Shown here one piece after another: positions 1 to 6,387 of a DNA stretch of 20,793 bases. The notes beneath the pieces are model-generated. The model made no database searches. It was not told the origin of the DNA and saw only the letters and a list, made by a program, of their open reading frames with translations. Source of the stretch: DATNNN01 sp035601815 (lineage in GTDB: Bacteria; Pseudomonadota; Alphaproteobacteria; Rhizobiales; Xanthobacteraceae); NCBI GenBank assembly GCA_035601815.1, contig DATNNN010000083.1, positions 1 to 20,793 on the forward strand. Reading direction: 5' to 3'. The position numbers and the translations under genes were made by a program. Positions within the stretch are counted from its first letter, which is position 1; each line of letters begins with the position of its first letter.

Positions 1-407
1 AGCGCGAGCGCCACGTCGAGCCGGTCGGCCTGGATCAACGCTGCCGCCCGGTCCGGCCATTCGACCATCACGGCCGCGCCCTCCGATGCCTCCTCCCAGC
101 CGAGCTCGGCGAGCTCGGCGAGCGTCGTCACCCGATAGAGATCGGCGTGCACCACCGGGAAGCGCGGCAGTTCGTAGAGCTGGAGGAAGGTGAAGGTCGG
201 GCTCGGCACCTCGATGCGGTCGTCGCCGGCGAGCGCCCGGATGACGGCGCGGGCGAGCGTAGTCTTGCCCGCGCCGAGGTCGCCCGACAGCGTCAGGAGG
301 TCGCCAGGGACAAGCACCGCGGACAAGTCGTTGGCGAGCCGGTCGGTGGCGCTCTCGTCCGCCAGGACCATGTCCCAGGTCGATTGCAGGGCGTTTGCGG
401 TCGCCAT
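1..407 (-). CDS. tsaE: tRNA threonylcarbamoyladenosine biosynthesis ATPase TsaE (C-terminus beyond window)
   Basis: The protein is the P-loop ATPase that works with TsaB and TsaD to install threonylcarbamoyl on A37 of ANN-decoding tRNAs in the cytoplasm. I translated the reverse strand from the ATG at 407-405; about 135 residues are visible and the frame is open to the window edge. Walker A is GDLGAGKTT at residues 42-50. It is followed by the family motifs VPSPTFTF (67-74), HADLYRV (87-93) and VEWPDRA (115-121). TsaE is usually about 150-160 residues, so only its tail is missing, unless this is the longer form fused to an aminoglycoside phosphotransferase-like domain, which is common in alphaproteobacteria. 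The missing sequence would decide. The gene starts 8 nt after the divL stop and is probably cotranscribed with it. Confidence 0.93.
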   Translation of the reverse strand, partial: MATANALQSTWDMVLADESATDRLANDLSAVLVPGDLLTLSGDLGAGKTTLARAVIRALAGDDRIEVPSPTFTFLQLYELPRFPVVHADLYRVTTLAELAELGWEEASEGAAVMVEWPDRAAALIQADRLDVALA

Positions 408-415
408 GGCAGGCG

Positions 416-2935
416 CTACTCGGCGGCCTCGCGGCCGGCCGCCGCGTCGGTGGGAAATGTGCAGGTGACGACAGTGCCACGCCCGGGCTCCGAGTCGATG
501 GCCACGGTGCCGTGGTGGAGCTCGATCAGCGCCCGCACGATGGAGAGGCCGAGCCCCGGTCCGCGGTGCTTGGAGCCGAGTGGGTGGCTCTCGAAGCGTC
601 CGAAGATGCGATCCTTGAGCTCGGGCGGAATGCCGGGCCCGCCGTCGCTGACGCGGAAGACGACGCCGCCCGCCCGCCGTTCCGCCGCAAGCGTCACCGT
701 GCCGCCCTTGGGCGAGAAGCCGACGGCGTTGGACAGAAGGTTGAACAGGACCTGGCGCACCCGTTTGCCGTCGGCGACGAAGTGGCCGGCGTCGCGCGGC
801 ACGCGCAAGTCGAGCTTGAGCTCGTTCGCGGCGAGGCGGTCGCGCACGCCGTCGGCGGCGGCTTCCACTGTCGCGCGCACATCCACCTGGCCGAGCTCGA
901 GCGTCATGGCACCGGCGTCGATAGTGGCGAGATCGAGAATGTCGTCGATGATGGCGAGGAGTGCCGCACTCGATTGATTGATGTGGCCGACATAGTCACG
1001 CTGCTTGTCGTTGAGCGGTCCGATCGCCGCTTCGGTGAGAAGCTGAGCGAAGCCGATGATGGTGGTGAGCGGCGAGCGCAATTCGTAGGAGACGTTGCGC
1101 ACGAAGGCGTTTTTCAGGGCGTCGGCTTGCAAGAGCGCCTCGTTGCGTTCGACCAGCGCCCGCTCGACGCGTACGCTGTCGGTCACGTCGCGGAAGGTGA
1201 CGAGCGTGCCGCCGTCCGGCAGCGGCACGGCGGCGCAATCGATCACGCTGCCATCCACCCGCTCGATCCGCTCGGTTACCGGGTCGCGGCGCTCGATCGC
1301 GGTAACCGCGCGCTTGATCGTCTGCCACGGATCGAGCGGCGCGCGGCTTTCGGCGTCGAGCGCCACGAGCGGTCCGCACCAGCCAGCCACTGCGTCGATA
1401 TGCGGATTGTCGGCGAGCATCTTCGCGGAAAGATGCCACAGCCGCTCGAACACGGGATTGTGCAGCTTGAGGCGGCCGTCCGAACCGAACACGGCCACGG
1501 CCTCGTTGAGCGCGTCGAGCGTCTCGCTTTGGGCGTGGATCACCGTGTTGTAGCGGCTCTCGAGCGCGATCCGCTCGCTGATGTCGTCGAAGAGATATGT
1601 GACGCCGCCTTCCGGGTTCGGGCTCGTGACCACGCGCAGGATGCGGCCGCCGGGCAGGTGCCATACGTGCTCCTTCGGCTCAGGCGAGCGATAGGCCTCG
1701 AACAGCTCGGCCTTCCATGCACGGAAGTCGACCTGCTCGGGCAGCTTGCGCTCGTTGCGCAGCCGGTCGAGCACGGCGCCGTCGCTCGGCCGCTCCTCGA
1801 GGAAGGCGGCATCGAGCTTGAACAGCGAGCGATAGGCGGCATTGTGGAACACGAGCCGCTGGTCGGCGCCGAAGATGGCGACGGCGGTGGCGAGTTGATC
1901 GAGGGTGCGCCGGTGGGCGGTGACGATGCGCGAGAGATCGGCGCGCACGGTCGCAGCTTCAGTGGCGTCGAAGCCGATGCCGGCCGCGCCCCGAGCATTG
2001 CCGAACTCGATCACGTCCACCACGCGCCGCTGGCCGGCGACCACCACCGGCACACGCTTGGCGAAGGCGCGCTGATCGGCGCGCGCTTGCGCCGCCTCCT
2101 CGCGGGTGGGCCGGTCGAGAAGCTCCATCTCGCGGGCGACCGCGTCGGCCGCGTCTTTGGCCTCCACCGCGGTGGCGTAGGCGCGGTTGGCGAAGGCGAG
2201 GCGGCCGGCCTCATCGCGCAGCCAGATCGGCGCTGGCACCATTTCCAACAGCGCGCGCAGCTGCTCGAGGTCGCGCTCGAGCCGCTGGTGCCGCTCGGCA
2301 AGCGCCGCGTGATCGAGCTTGGCGCCGGTGATCTCCTTCAGACGCAACACCGCCGCGCCGCCGATCGGGCGGCCGGCGGCCTCCACGTGGTTGCCGCGGT
2401 TGCTCACGAGCGTCATGGAGAAAGTCTGGCCGCTCTTGCGCAGCGCGTCGGTGGCAGCCTCCAGCACATGCGCCTGGTCGGCGTCGAGCCAGGCGCCGAA
2501 GGCGAGCACCCGGCGGGTCGCCGGCAAGCCCATGAGACTCATTGCATCGCCGAGAATCTCTGGCTCGCCCTTGGGATCGCGCCACACCACGACGACCTGC
2601 GGCTCGGCCAGCAGCAGCGCCAGCGCCCGGTCCGCGGTCTCGCGCGCGGCGGCGGATTCGCGCCGCGCCTCGGCTAGCTTGGTCGCGGCGTGGGAGCGGG
2701 TACGCACCAATGCGATCGCCGTCACCACGGCGAAGAGGAGCACGCCGAGGGTAAGCGAGAGGGAAACGATCTCTTGGCGGTCGAGCGCCGCGGCGGTCTG
2801 CAGAACGATGTCGACGACAGCGGGAGCGCCGAGGGTGGGTTGCGGAAAGTTGAGCGCGGCGGCGAGCAGCGCCGCCGGCAGCCATCGCGCTCTCGTGTCG
2901 CGCTGTGCGCCGCCCGTTCCGGCTCGTTCCGGCAT
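416..2935 (-). CDS. divL: DivL-type sensor kinase homologue with tyrosine at the phospho-acceptor position
   Basis: This 839-residue protein has a hydrophobic N-terminal segment (about 18-36), a second membrane segment (about 58-78) and a charged helical linker. Several PAS-like regions follow (roughly 105-200, 221-330, 345-455, 470-590), then a dimerisation helix pair (600-672) and a HATPase domain (715-830). The H-box reads NVSYELRSPLT, so Tyr617 stands where the phosphorylated histidine belongs; the codon at 1087-1085 is TAC. The ATP-site boxes look intact: NLLSNA (732-737), SDGGPGIP (763-770), IFGRFES and GPGLGLSIV. In Caulobacter, DivL is the PAS-rich pseudo-kinase with Tyr550 here. It binds phosphorylated DivK and tunes CckA, and hence CtrA. 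Assignment to DivL rests on the Tyr, the PAS array and the class; partners are inferred. The neighbour tsaE lies 8 nt downstream. ATG at 2935 gives a sensible membrane leader, but no strong Shine-Dalgarno is visible. Confidence 0.87.
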   Translation of the reverse strand: MPERAGTGGAQRDTRARWLPAALLAAALNFPQPTLGAPAVVDIVLQTAAALDRQEIVSLSLTLGVLLFAVVTAIALVRTRSHAATKLAEARRESAAARETADRALALLLAEPQVVVVWRDPKGEPEILGDAMSLMGLPATRRVLAFGAWLDADQAHVLEAATDALRKSGQTFSMTLVSNRGNHVEAAGRPIGGAAVLRLKEITGAKLDHAALAERHQRLERDLEQLRALLEMVPAPIWLRDEAGRLAFANRAYATAVEAKDAADAVAREMELLDRPTREEAAQARADQRAFAKRVPVVVAGQRRVVDVIEFGNARGAAGIGFDATEAATVRADLSRIVTAHRRTLDQLATAVAIFGADQRLVFHNAAYRSLFKLDAAFLEERPSDGAVLDRLRNERKLPEQVDFRAWKAELFEAYRSPEPKEHVWHLPGGRILRVVTSPNPEGGVTYLFDDISERIALESRYNTVIHAQSETLDALNEAVAVFGSDGRLKLHNPVFERLWHLSAKMLADNPHIDAVAGWCGPLVALDAESRAPLDPWQTIKRAVTAIERRDPVTERIERVDGSVIDCAAVPLPDGGTLVTFRDVTDSVRVERALVERNEALLQADALKNAFVRNVSYELRSPLTTIIGFAQLLTEAAIGPLNDKQRDYVGHINQSSAALLAIIDDILDLATIDAGAMTLELGQVDVRATVEAAADGVRDRLAANELKLDLRVPRDAGHFVADGKRVRQVLFNLLSNAVGFSPKGGTVTLAAERRAGGVVFRVSDGGPGIPPELKDRIFGRFESHPLGSKHRGPGLGLSIVRALIELHHGTVAIDSEPGRGTVVTCTFPTDAAAGREAAE

Positions 2936-2980
2936 TCCGCGCCGCCCCGTTTCGCCCCGCTCCGACCGCTCGTGGCGGAC

Positions 2981-3003
2981 ATTCGCGGTGCTTAGCCGCG
3001 AAT
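2981..3003. repeat. Perfect 8-bp inverted repeat between cysK and divL
   Basis: ATTCGCGG (2981-2988) and CCGCGAAT (2996-3003) are exact reverse complements around a 7-nt loop. The element lies 45 bp upstream of the divL start and 64 bp past the cysK stop. No T-run follows on either strand, so a classical intrinsic terminator is not shown. It could be a cysK transcript-end hairpin or an operator for divL. A GANTC site (3000-3004) overlaps the right arm and another lies at 3027-3031. Confidence 0.45.
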
Positions 3004-3066
3004 CACCGCCACTCTACCCCCAGGCGGACTCGGCAACGAAACGCTAAACAGCCACGGGCGCGGCCC

Positions 3067-4047
3067 TCACAGGCCCTCGAACAGGGCGGTGGAGAGATAG
3101 CGCTCGGCAAAGGAGGGAACGATGACCACCACGTTCTTGCCTGCCATGTCCGGCCGGCTTCCGATCTCGAAGGCTGCGGCAATCGCCGCGCCCGACGAAA
3201 TGCCCACCGGAATGCCCTCGTAGCGGGCAACCGCGCGGGCGGTCTCGAAAGCGGTCTGGTTGCCCACCGTCACGATCTCATCCACCACCGAGCGGTCGAG
3301 TACCTCGGGCACGAACCCGGCGCCAATGCCCTGGATCTTATGGGGCCCGGGCGCTCCGCCGGACAGCACCGGGCTGTCCTCCGGCTCCACTGCTACGAGG
3401 CGCAACGAAGGCTTTCTCGGCTTCAGCACCTGGCCGATCCCGGTGATGGTGCCGCCGGTGCCGACGCCGGACACGATCACGTCGACCTTGCCGCCCGTGT
3501 CGTTCCATATCTCCTCCGCCGTGGTGCGGCGGTGGATGTCGGGGTTGGCCGGGTTGCGGAACTGTTGCGGCATAACCGAGTTCGGAATTTCCCGCAGCAG
3601 CTCTTCGGCCTTGGCGACGGCGCCTTTCATGCCCTTGGCGCCCTCGGTGAGCACGAGCTCGGCGCCGAGCAACGCCAGCATCTTGCGCCGCTCGAGCGAC
3701 ATGGTCTCGGGCATGACCAAAATCAGGCGCAGGCCGCGGGCGGCGGCGACGAAGGCGAGCGCGATTCCGGTATTGCCCGAGGTCGGCTCGATCAGCACGG
3801 TGTCGGGTTTGATGAGGCCCGCCGCTTCCAGCGCGTCGATCATGGAAACGCCGATGCGGTCCTTAACGCTGCCGATCGGATTGAAGAACTCGAGCTTGGC
3901 CAGGATGTTGGCCTTGATGCCGCGCATCTCGGGAAGGCGATTGAGCCGCACCAGCGGCGTATCGCCGATGGTCTCGGTGATGGAGTCGAAGATGCGGCCG
4001 CGCCCCGGCGCAGGGGTGGTTGCGTTCTTGCGTAACGGCTCAGCCAT
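3067..4047 (-). CDS. cysK: Cysteine synthase A (O-acetylserine sulfhydrylase)
   Basis: This PLP enzyme makes L-cysteine from O-acetylserine and sulfide in the cytoplasm. The protein has 326 residues, normal for the family. The Schiff-base lysine is K62 in NPIGSVKDR. The substrate-binding loop PTSGNTG is at 88-94, the phosphate-binding glycine loop GVGTGGT at 194-200, and ISSGAA at 283-288 near the PLP ring nitrogen. The C-terminus PSFAERYLST matches the usual family ending. About 15 extra residues precede the conserved ITETIGDTPLV block. It could be a CysK-like paralogue with another nucleophile, but every motif fits CysK. It lies 85 bp downstream of an Rrf2-family regulator on the same strand, which suggests local control of cysteine synthesis. 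Confidence 0.95.
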   Translation of the reverse strand: MAEPLRKNATTPAPGRGRIFDSITETIGDTPLVRLNRLPEMRGIKANILAKLEFFNPIGSVKDRIGVSMIDALEAAGLIKPDTVLIEPTSGNTGIALAFVAAARGLRLILVMPETMSLERRKMLALLGAELVLTEGAKGMKGAVAKAEELLREIPNSVMPQQFRNPANPDIHRRTTAEEIWNDTGGKVDVIVSGVGTGGTITGIGQVLKPRKPSLRLVAVEPEDSPVLSGGAPGPHKIQGIGAGFVPEVLDRSVVDEIVTVGNQTAFETARAVARYEGIPVGISSGAAIAAAFEIGSRPDMAGKNVVVIVPSFAERYLSTALFEGL

Positions 4048-4104
4048 TCCGCGCTCCGTTCAGCCGACGTCTGAAGGCGGCCCCAGTAGCATAATCACGT
4101 ACTG

Positions 4105-4114
4105 AAGTCGACTT
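4105..4114. promoter_or_regulatory. 10-bp palindrome upstream of cysK, candidate operator
   Basis: AAGTCGACTT is a perfect 10-bp palindrome in the 85-bp gap between the Rrf2-family gene and cysK. The surrounding bases, about 4085-4132, are richer in A+T than the flanking genes. Rrf2 proteins bind as dimers to short dyads, so this is a reasonable candidate site for the adjacent regulator. One palindrome of this length has a chance probability of several percent in such a gap, so the call is weak. Confidence 0.3.
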
Positions 4115-4132
4115 TCGCAACTATTCCGAAAT

Positions 4133-4573
4133 TCAAATGTTGAAATCGGAAGAGACCAGGGCTTCCGCGAGACCCTGCCGCTCGGCCTCCCGGCATAGGC
4201 TCTCGATGGTGACGGCGGCAAGTGCGGTTTCGAACGCCTTCTCGCCCTGCGCCACCGCCGGGCGGACGACTCGCGTGACGAGCGAGGGAAGCGCACCGGT
4301 CTGCTCGTCCGCCGCCGTTTCCGCGACGCGTACCACCTCGGCCACCGAGATGCGCCGCCGCTCGCGCGCGAGCTCGTAACCGCCGCGCGGGCCACGTACG
4401 CCCTTGAGAATTCCTGCGTGCACCAGCGCCTGCAGCACGGGCTCCAGGTGACGTGGCGGCAGGCGATGGCGCTCGGCGAGCGCTTTGGCGGCGACCGGCT
4501 GGCCGCGGGCATGGATCGCGACGTCCACCACCGCGGCGACCGCAAGCAGGCTCTTTTCCGACAAGCGCGCCAT
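4133..4573 (-). CDS. Rrf2-family transcriptional regulator lacking the Fe-S cysteine triad
   Basis: This 146-residue protein has the Rrf2 winged-helix plan. The recognition helix region is LPPRHLEPVLQAL (38-50). The wing is GVRGPRGGYELAR (58-70), followed by ISVAEVVRVAE (75-85). Fe-S-binding relatives such as IscR and NsrR carry three clustered cysteines after this point. Here the stretch 86-126 has none, and the only cysteine is C127 near the C-terminus. Cluster-free Rrf2 proteins include CymR of Firmicutes, which senses cysteine status through CysK. The gene sits directly upstream of cysK, so a CymR-like role is attractive but inferred. Its ATG overlaps the dut stop by 1 nt (TGATG), implying translational coupling. 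Confidence 0.88.
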   Translation of the reverse strand: MARLSEKSLLAVAAVVDVAIHARGQPVAAKALAERHRLPPRHLEPVLQALVHAGILKGVRGPRGGYELARERRRISVAEVVRVAETAADEQTGALPSLVTRVVRPAVAQGEKAFETALAAVTIESLCREAERQGLAEALVSSDFNI

Positions 4574-5052
4574 CAGCGCTCCCCGACGATCTTGCGTTCG
4601 ACGCCCGTCGAACCGAAGCCGCCGTCACCGCGCGCGGTCGCGTCGAGGGCCGAGCTCTCCCGCAGGCTCACGGGCGTGACCGGCATGAATACGACCTGCG
4701 CCACCCGCATGCCGCGCGTCACGGTGAACTTCTCTGGGCCGAGATTGATCAGGAGCACGCGCACTTCGCCGCGATAATCAGAGTCGATCGTGCCGGGCGC
4801 GTTCAGAACGGTTACGCCATGTTGCAGGGCGAGGCCTGACCGCGGCCGCACTTCTCCCTGGTAGCCGGCGGGTATTTCCAAAATGAGGCCGGTGGGAACC
4901 GCCGCCCACGCGCCGGGAAGGATCGCGAGCGGCTCCGTCGCCGGCAGGGCGGCGATAAGATCGAGCCCGGCGGCGCCGGCCGTGGCGTAAGCGGGCGCGG
5001 GCAGTGCCTCGCCGTGAGGAAGCCGGGTGAAGCGGACCGAGAGCGCGCTCAT
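4573..5052 (-). CDS. dut: Deoxyuridine 5'-triphosphate nucleotidohydrolase (dUTPase)
   Basis: The trimeric dUTPase hydrolyses dUTP to dUMP and pyrophosphate, keeping uracil out of DNA and supplying thymidylate synthesis. The protein has 159 residues. All five family motifs are present in order: AGLDL (28-32), PRSGLA (70-75), GTIDSDYRGE with catalytic Asp90 (87-96), RVAQVVF (116-122) and the glycine-rich C-terminal RGDGGFGSTG (141-150). The chosen ATG at 5052 overlaps the coaBC stop by 4 nt (ATGA). The frame remains open upstream to 5133, but that extension lies inside coaBC and does not resemble the family. The pairing of coaBC with dut is common in proteobacteria. Confidence 0.96.
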   Translation of the reverse strand: MSALSVRFTRLPHGEALPAPAYATAGAAGLDLIAALPATEPLAILPGAWAAVPTGLILEIPAGYQGEVRPRSGLALQHGVTVLNAPGTIDSDYRGEVRVLLINLGPEKFTVTRGMRVAQVVFMPVTPVSLRESSALDATARGDGGFGSTGVERKIVGER

Positions 5053-6269
5053 TCGCGCGCTCCTGTGCGGAACTCCGCGGCGATACGGCGCACGAGGCCG
5101 ATCGCGACCGCTTCCTTGGTCTGAGCCGGCCACGATTCGACGCCGCCGTTGGTCACGAGATGCACCTCATTGTGGCTGCCGCCGAGCACGCCGGTCTCCG
5201 GCGAGACGTCGTTGGCCACGATCCAATCGCATCCCTTGCGCGCGAGCTTCTCGCGGGCGTGCTCCAGGAGCTTTTCGGTCTCGGCGGCAAAGCCCACCAC
5301 GAGCCGCGGGCGCCGCGCATGGTGCGCGATGGCCGCGAGCACGTCTGGATTCTCGACGAGCGACAGCACCGGCTGTTTGCCGTTCTTCTTTATTTTCTCG
5401 GCGGCCGTTCCCGCTACCCGCCAGTCCGCCACGGCGGCGGCGCAGATCGCGATGTCGACCGGCAGCGCCGCTTCGGCGGCGGCGAGCATCTCGCGCGCGG
5501 TTTCCACGTGCACGGTGGCGACGCCGCGCGGGTCCGCCACCTCGACCGGGCCGGAAATCAGCGTCACCTCGGCGCCCGCCCGCGCCGCGGCGCGCGCCAC
5601 GGCGTGGCCCTGGCGTCCCGACGAACGGTTGGAAAGGAAGCGCACGGGATCGATCGGCTCGCGCGTCGGGCCGGAGGTGACGAGCACGCGCCGCCCCTTG
5701 AGCGCGTCGGCGGCCGGCATCTCGATCAGCGCCGCCTCGGTCGCCGCCACGATCTCGAGCGGCTCGGCCATGCGGCCGAGGCCCGCCTCGTTGCGCTCGG
5801 CCATCTCGCCTTCCTTCGGTCCCACCACGGCAATGCCGTCGGCGACCAACTGAGCGAAATTGCGCTCGGTCGCCGGATGACTCCACATGAACGGGTTCAT
5901 GGCCGGCGCGATCAAGACGCGCTTGTCGGTAGCGAGCAGCACCGTGGAAGCGAGATCGTTGGCAATGCCTTGTGCCATTTTCGCCATGAGGTCGGCGGTC
6001 GCCGGCGCCACCACCACCAGATCGGCTTCGCGCGACAGGCGAATGTGGCCGATCTCCGCCTCGTCGGTGAGAGAGAAGAGCTCGGTGAAGCACCTTTCGC
6101 CCGACAGCGTCGCGGCCGACAGCGGCGTGATGAATTCGGCCCCGGCCCGCGTCAGGATGGTGCGCACGTGCGCCCCGCGCTCGCGCAGGCGGCGGATCAG
6201 GTCCAAGCTCTTGTAGGCGGCGATGCCGCCGCCGATCACCAGAAGAATGCGCTTGCCTGCGAGCGCCAT
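5049..6269 (-). CDS. coaBC: Bifunctional phosphopantothenoylcysteine decarboxylase / phosphopantothenate-cysteine ligase
   Basis: The enzyme catalyses two successive steps of coenzyme A synthesis: ligation of cysteine to phosphopantothenate, then FMN-dependent decarboxylation. Counting from the ATG at 6269, the CoaC half (about 1-185) has GGGIAAYK, the active-site His75 in HIRLS and PAMN with Asn125, matching E. coli numbering. The CoaB half (about 190-406) has VTSGPTREPIDPVRFLSN, KIKKNGKQPVLSLVENPD and the ANDVS motif. The loop that holds Cys158 in E. coli reads GEMAERNEAGLGRM here, without cysteine. A TTG at 6281 would add four residues; I prefer the ATG because it preserves the numbering and the usual N-terminus. 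The gene overlaps dut by 4 nt. Confidence 0.95.
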   Translation of the reverse strand: MALAGKRILLVIGGGIAAYKSLDLIRRLRERGAHVRTILTRAGAEFITPLSAATLSGERCFTELFSLTDEAEIGHIRLSREADLVVVAPATADLMAKMAQGIANDLASTVLLATDKRVLIAPAMNPFMWSHPATERNFAQLVADGIAVVGPKEGEMAERNEAGLGRMAEPLEIVAATEAALIEMPAADALKGRRVLVTSGPTREPIDPVRFLSNRSSGRQGHAVARAAARAGAEVTLISGPVEVADPRGVATVHVETAREMLAAAEAALPVDIAICAAAVADWRVAGTAAEKIKKNGKQPVLSLVENPDVLAAIAHHARRPRLVVGFAAETEKLLEHAREKLARKGCDWIVANDVSPETGVLGGSHNEVHLVTNGGVESWPAQTKEAVAIGLVRRIAAEFRTGARE

Positions 6270-6288
6270 CGGAGAACCCAAGCCGAAT

Positions 6289-6350
6289 GGGCCTCGCGGC
6301 CCGGCGGAAATATCAGATCATTACTGTACAATTTTCCGAGCGCCCGCAAC
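6289..6350 (-). promoter_or_regulatory. Candidate promoter and leader hairpin upstream of coaBC
   Basis: The 118-bp gap between the ubiB stop and the coaBC start contains an A+T-rich patch (about 6306-6335) in an otherwise GC-rich strand. On the minus strand GTTGCG (6350-6345) and TACAGT (6328-6323) are spaced 16 bp apart, a weak sigma70-like pair. Downstream, GGGCC-GCGA-GGCCC (6302-6289) folds into a 5-bp hairpin with a GNRA-type tetraloop, 19 nt before the ATG. This suggests that coaBC may be transcribed separately from ubiE-ubiB. Confidence 0.25.
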
Positions 6351-6387
6351 CCCGATGCGGTGGCCTGGTTAACCTTAGAAATCGCGG

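Noticed and set aside
395..2677. 760-codon open frame antisense to divL
   Set aside because: Long antisense frames are expected in GC-rich DNA. The translation has no domain and the opposite strand encodes a clear kinase. The similar frames at 5160-6560 and 6520-8004 were rejected on the same grounds.
6367..6374. GGTTAACC as a CtrA binding site downstream of ubiB
   Set aside because: Only one TTAA half is present; the second half at the required spacing is missing, and no gene start lies close by.
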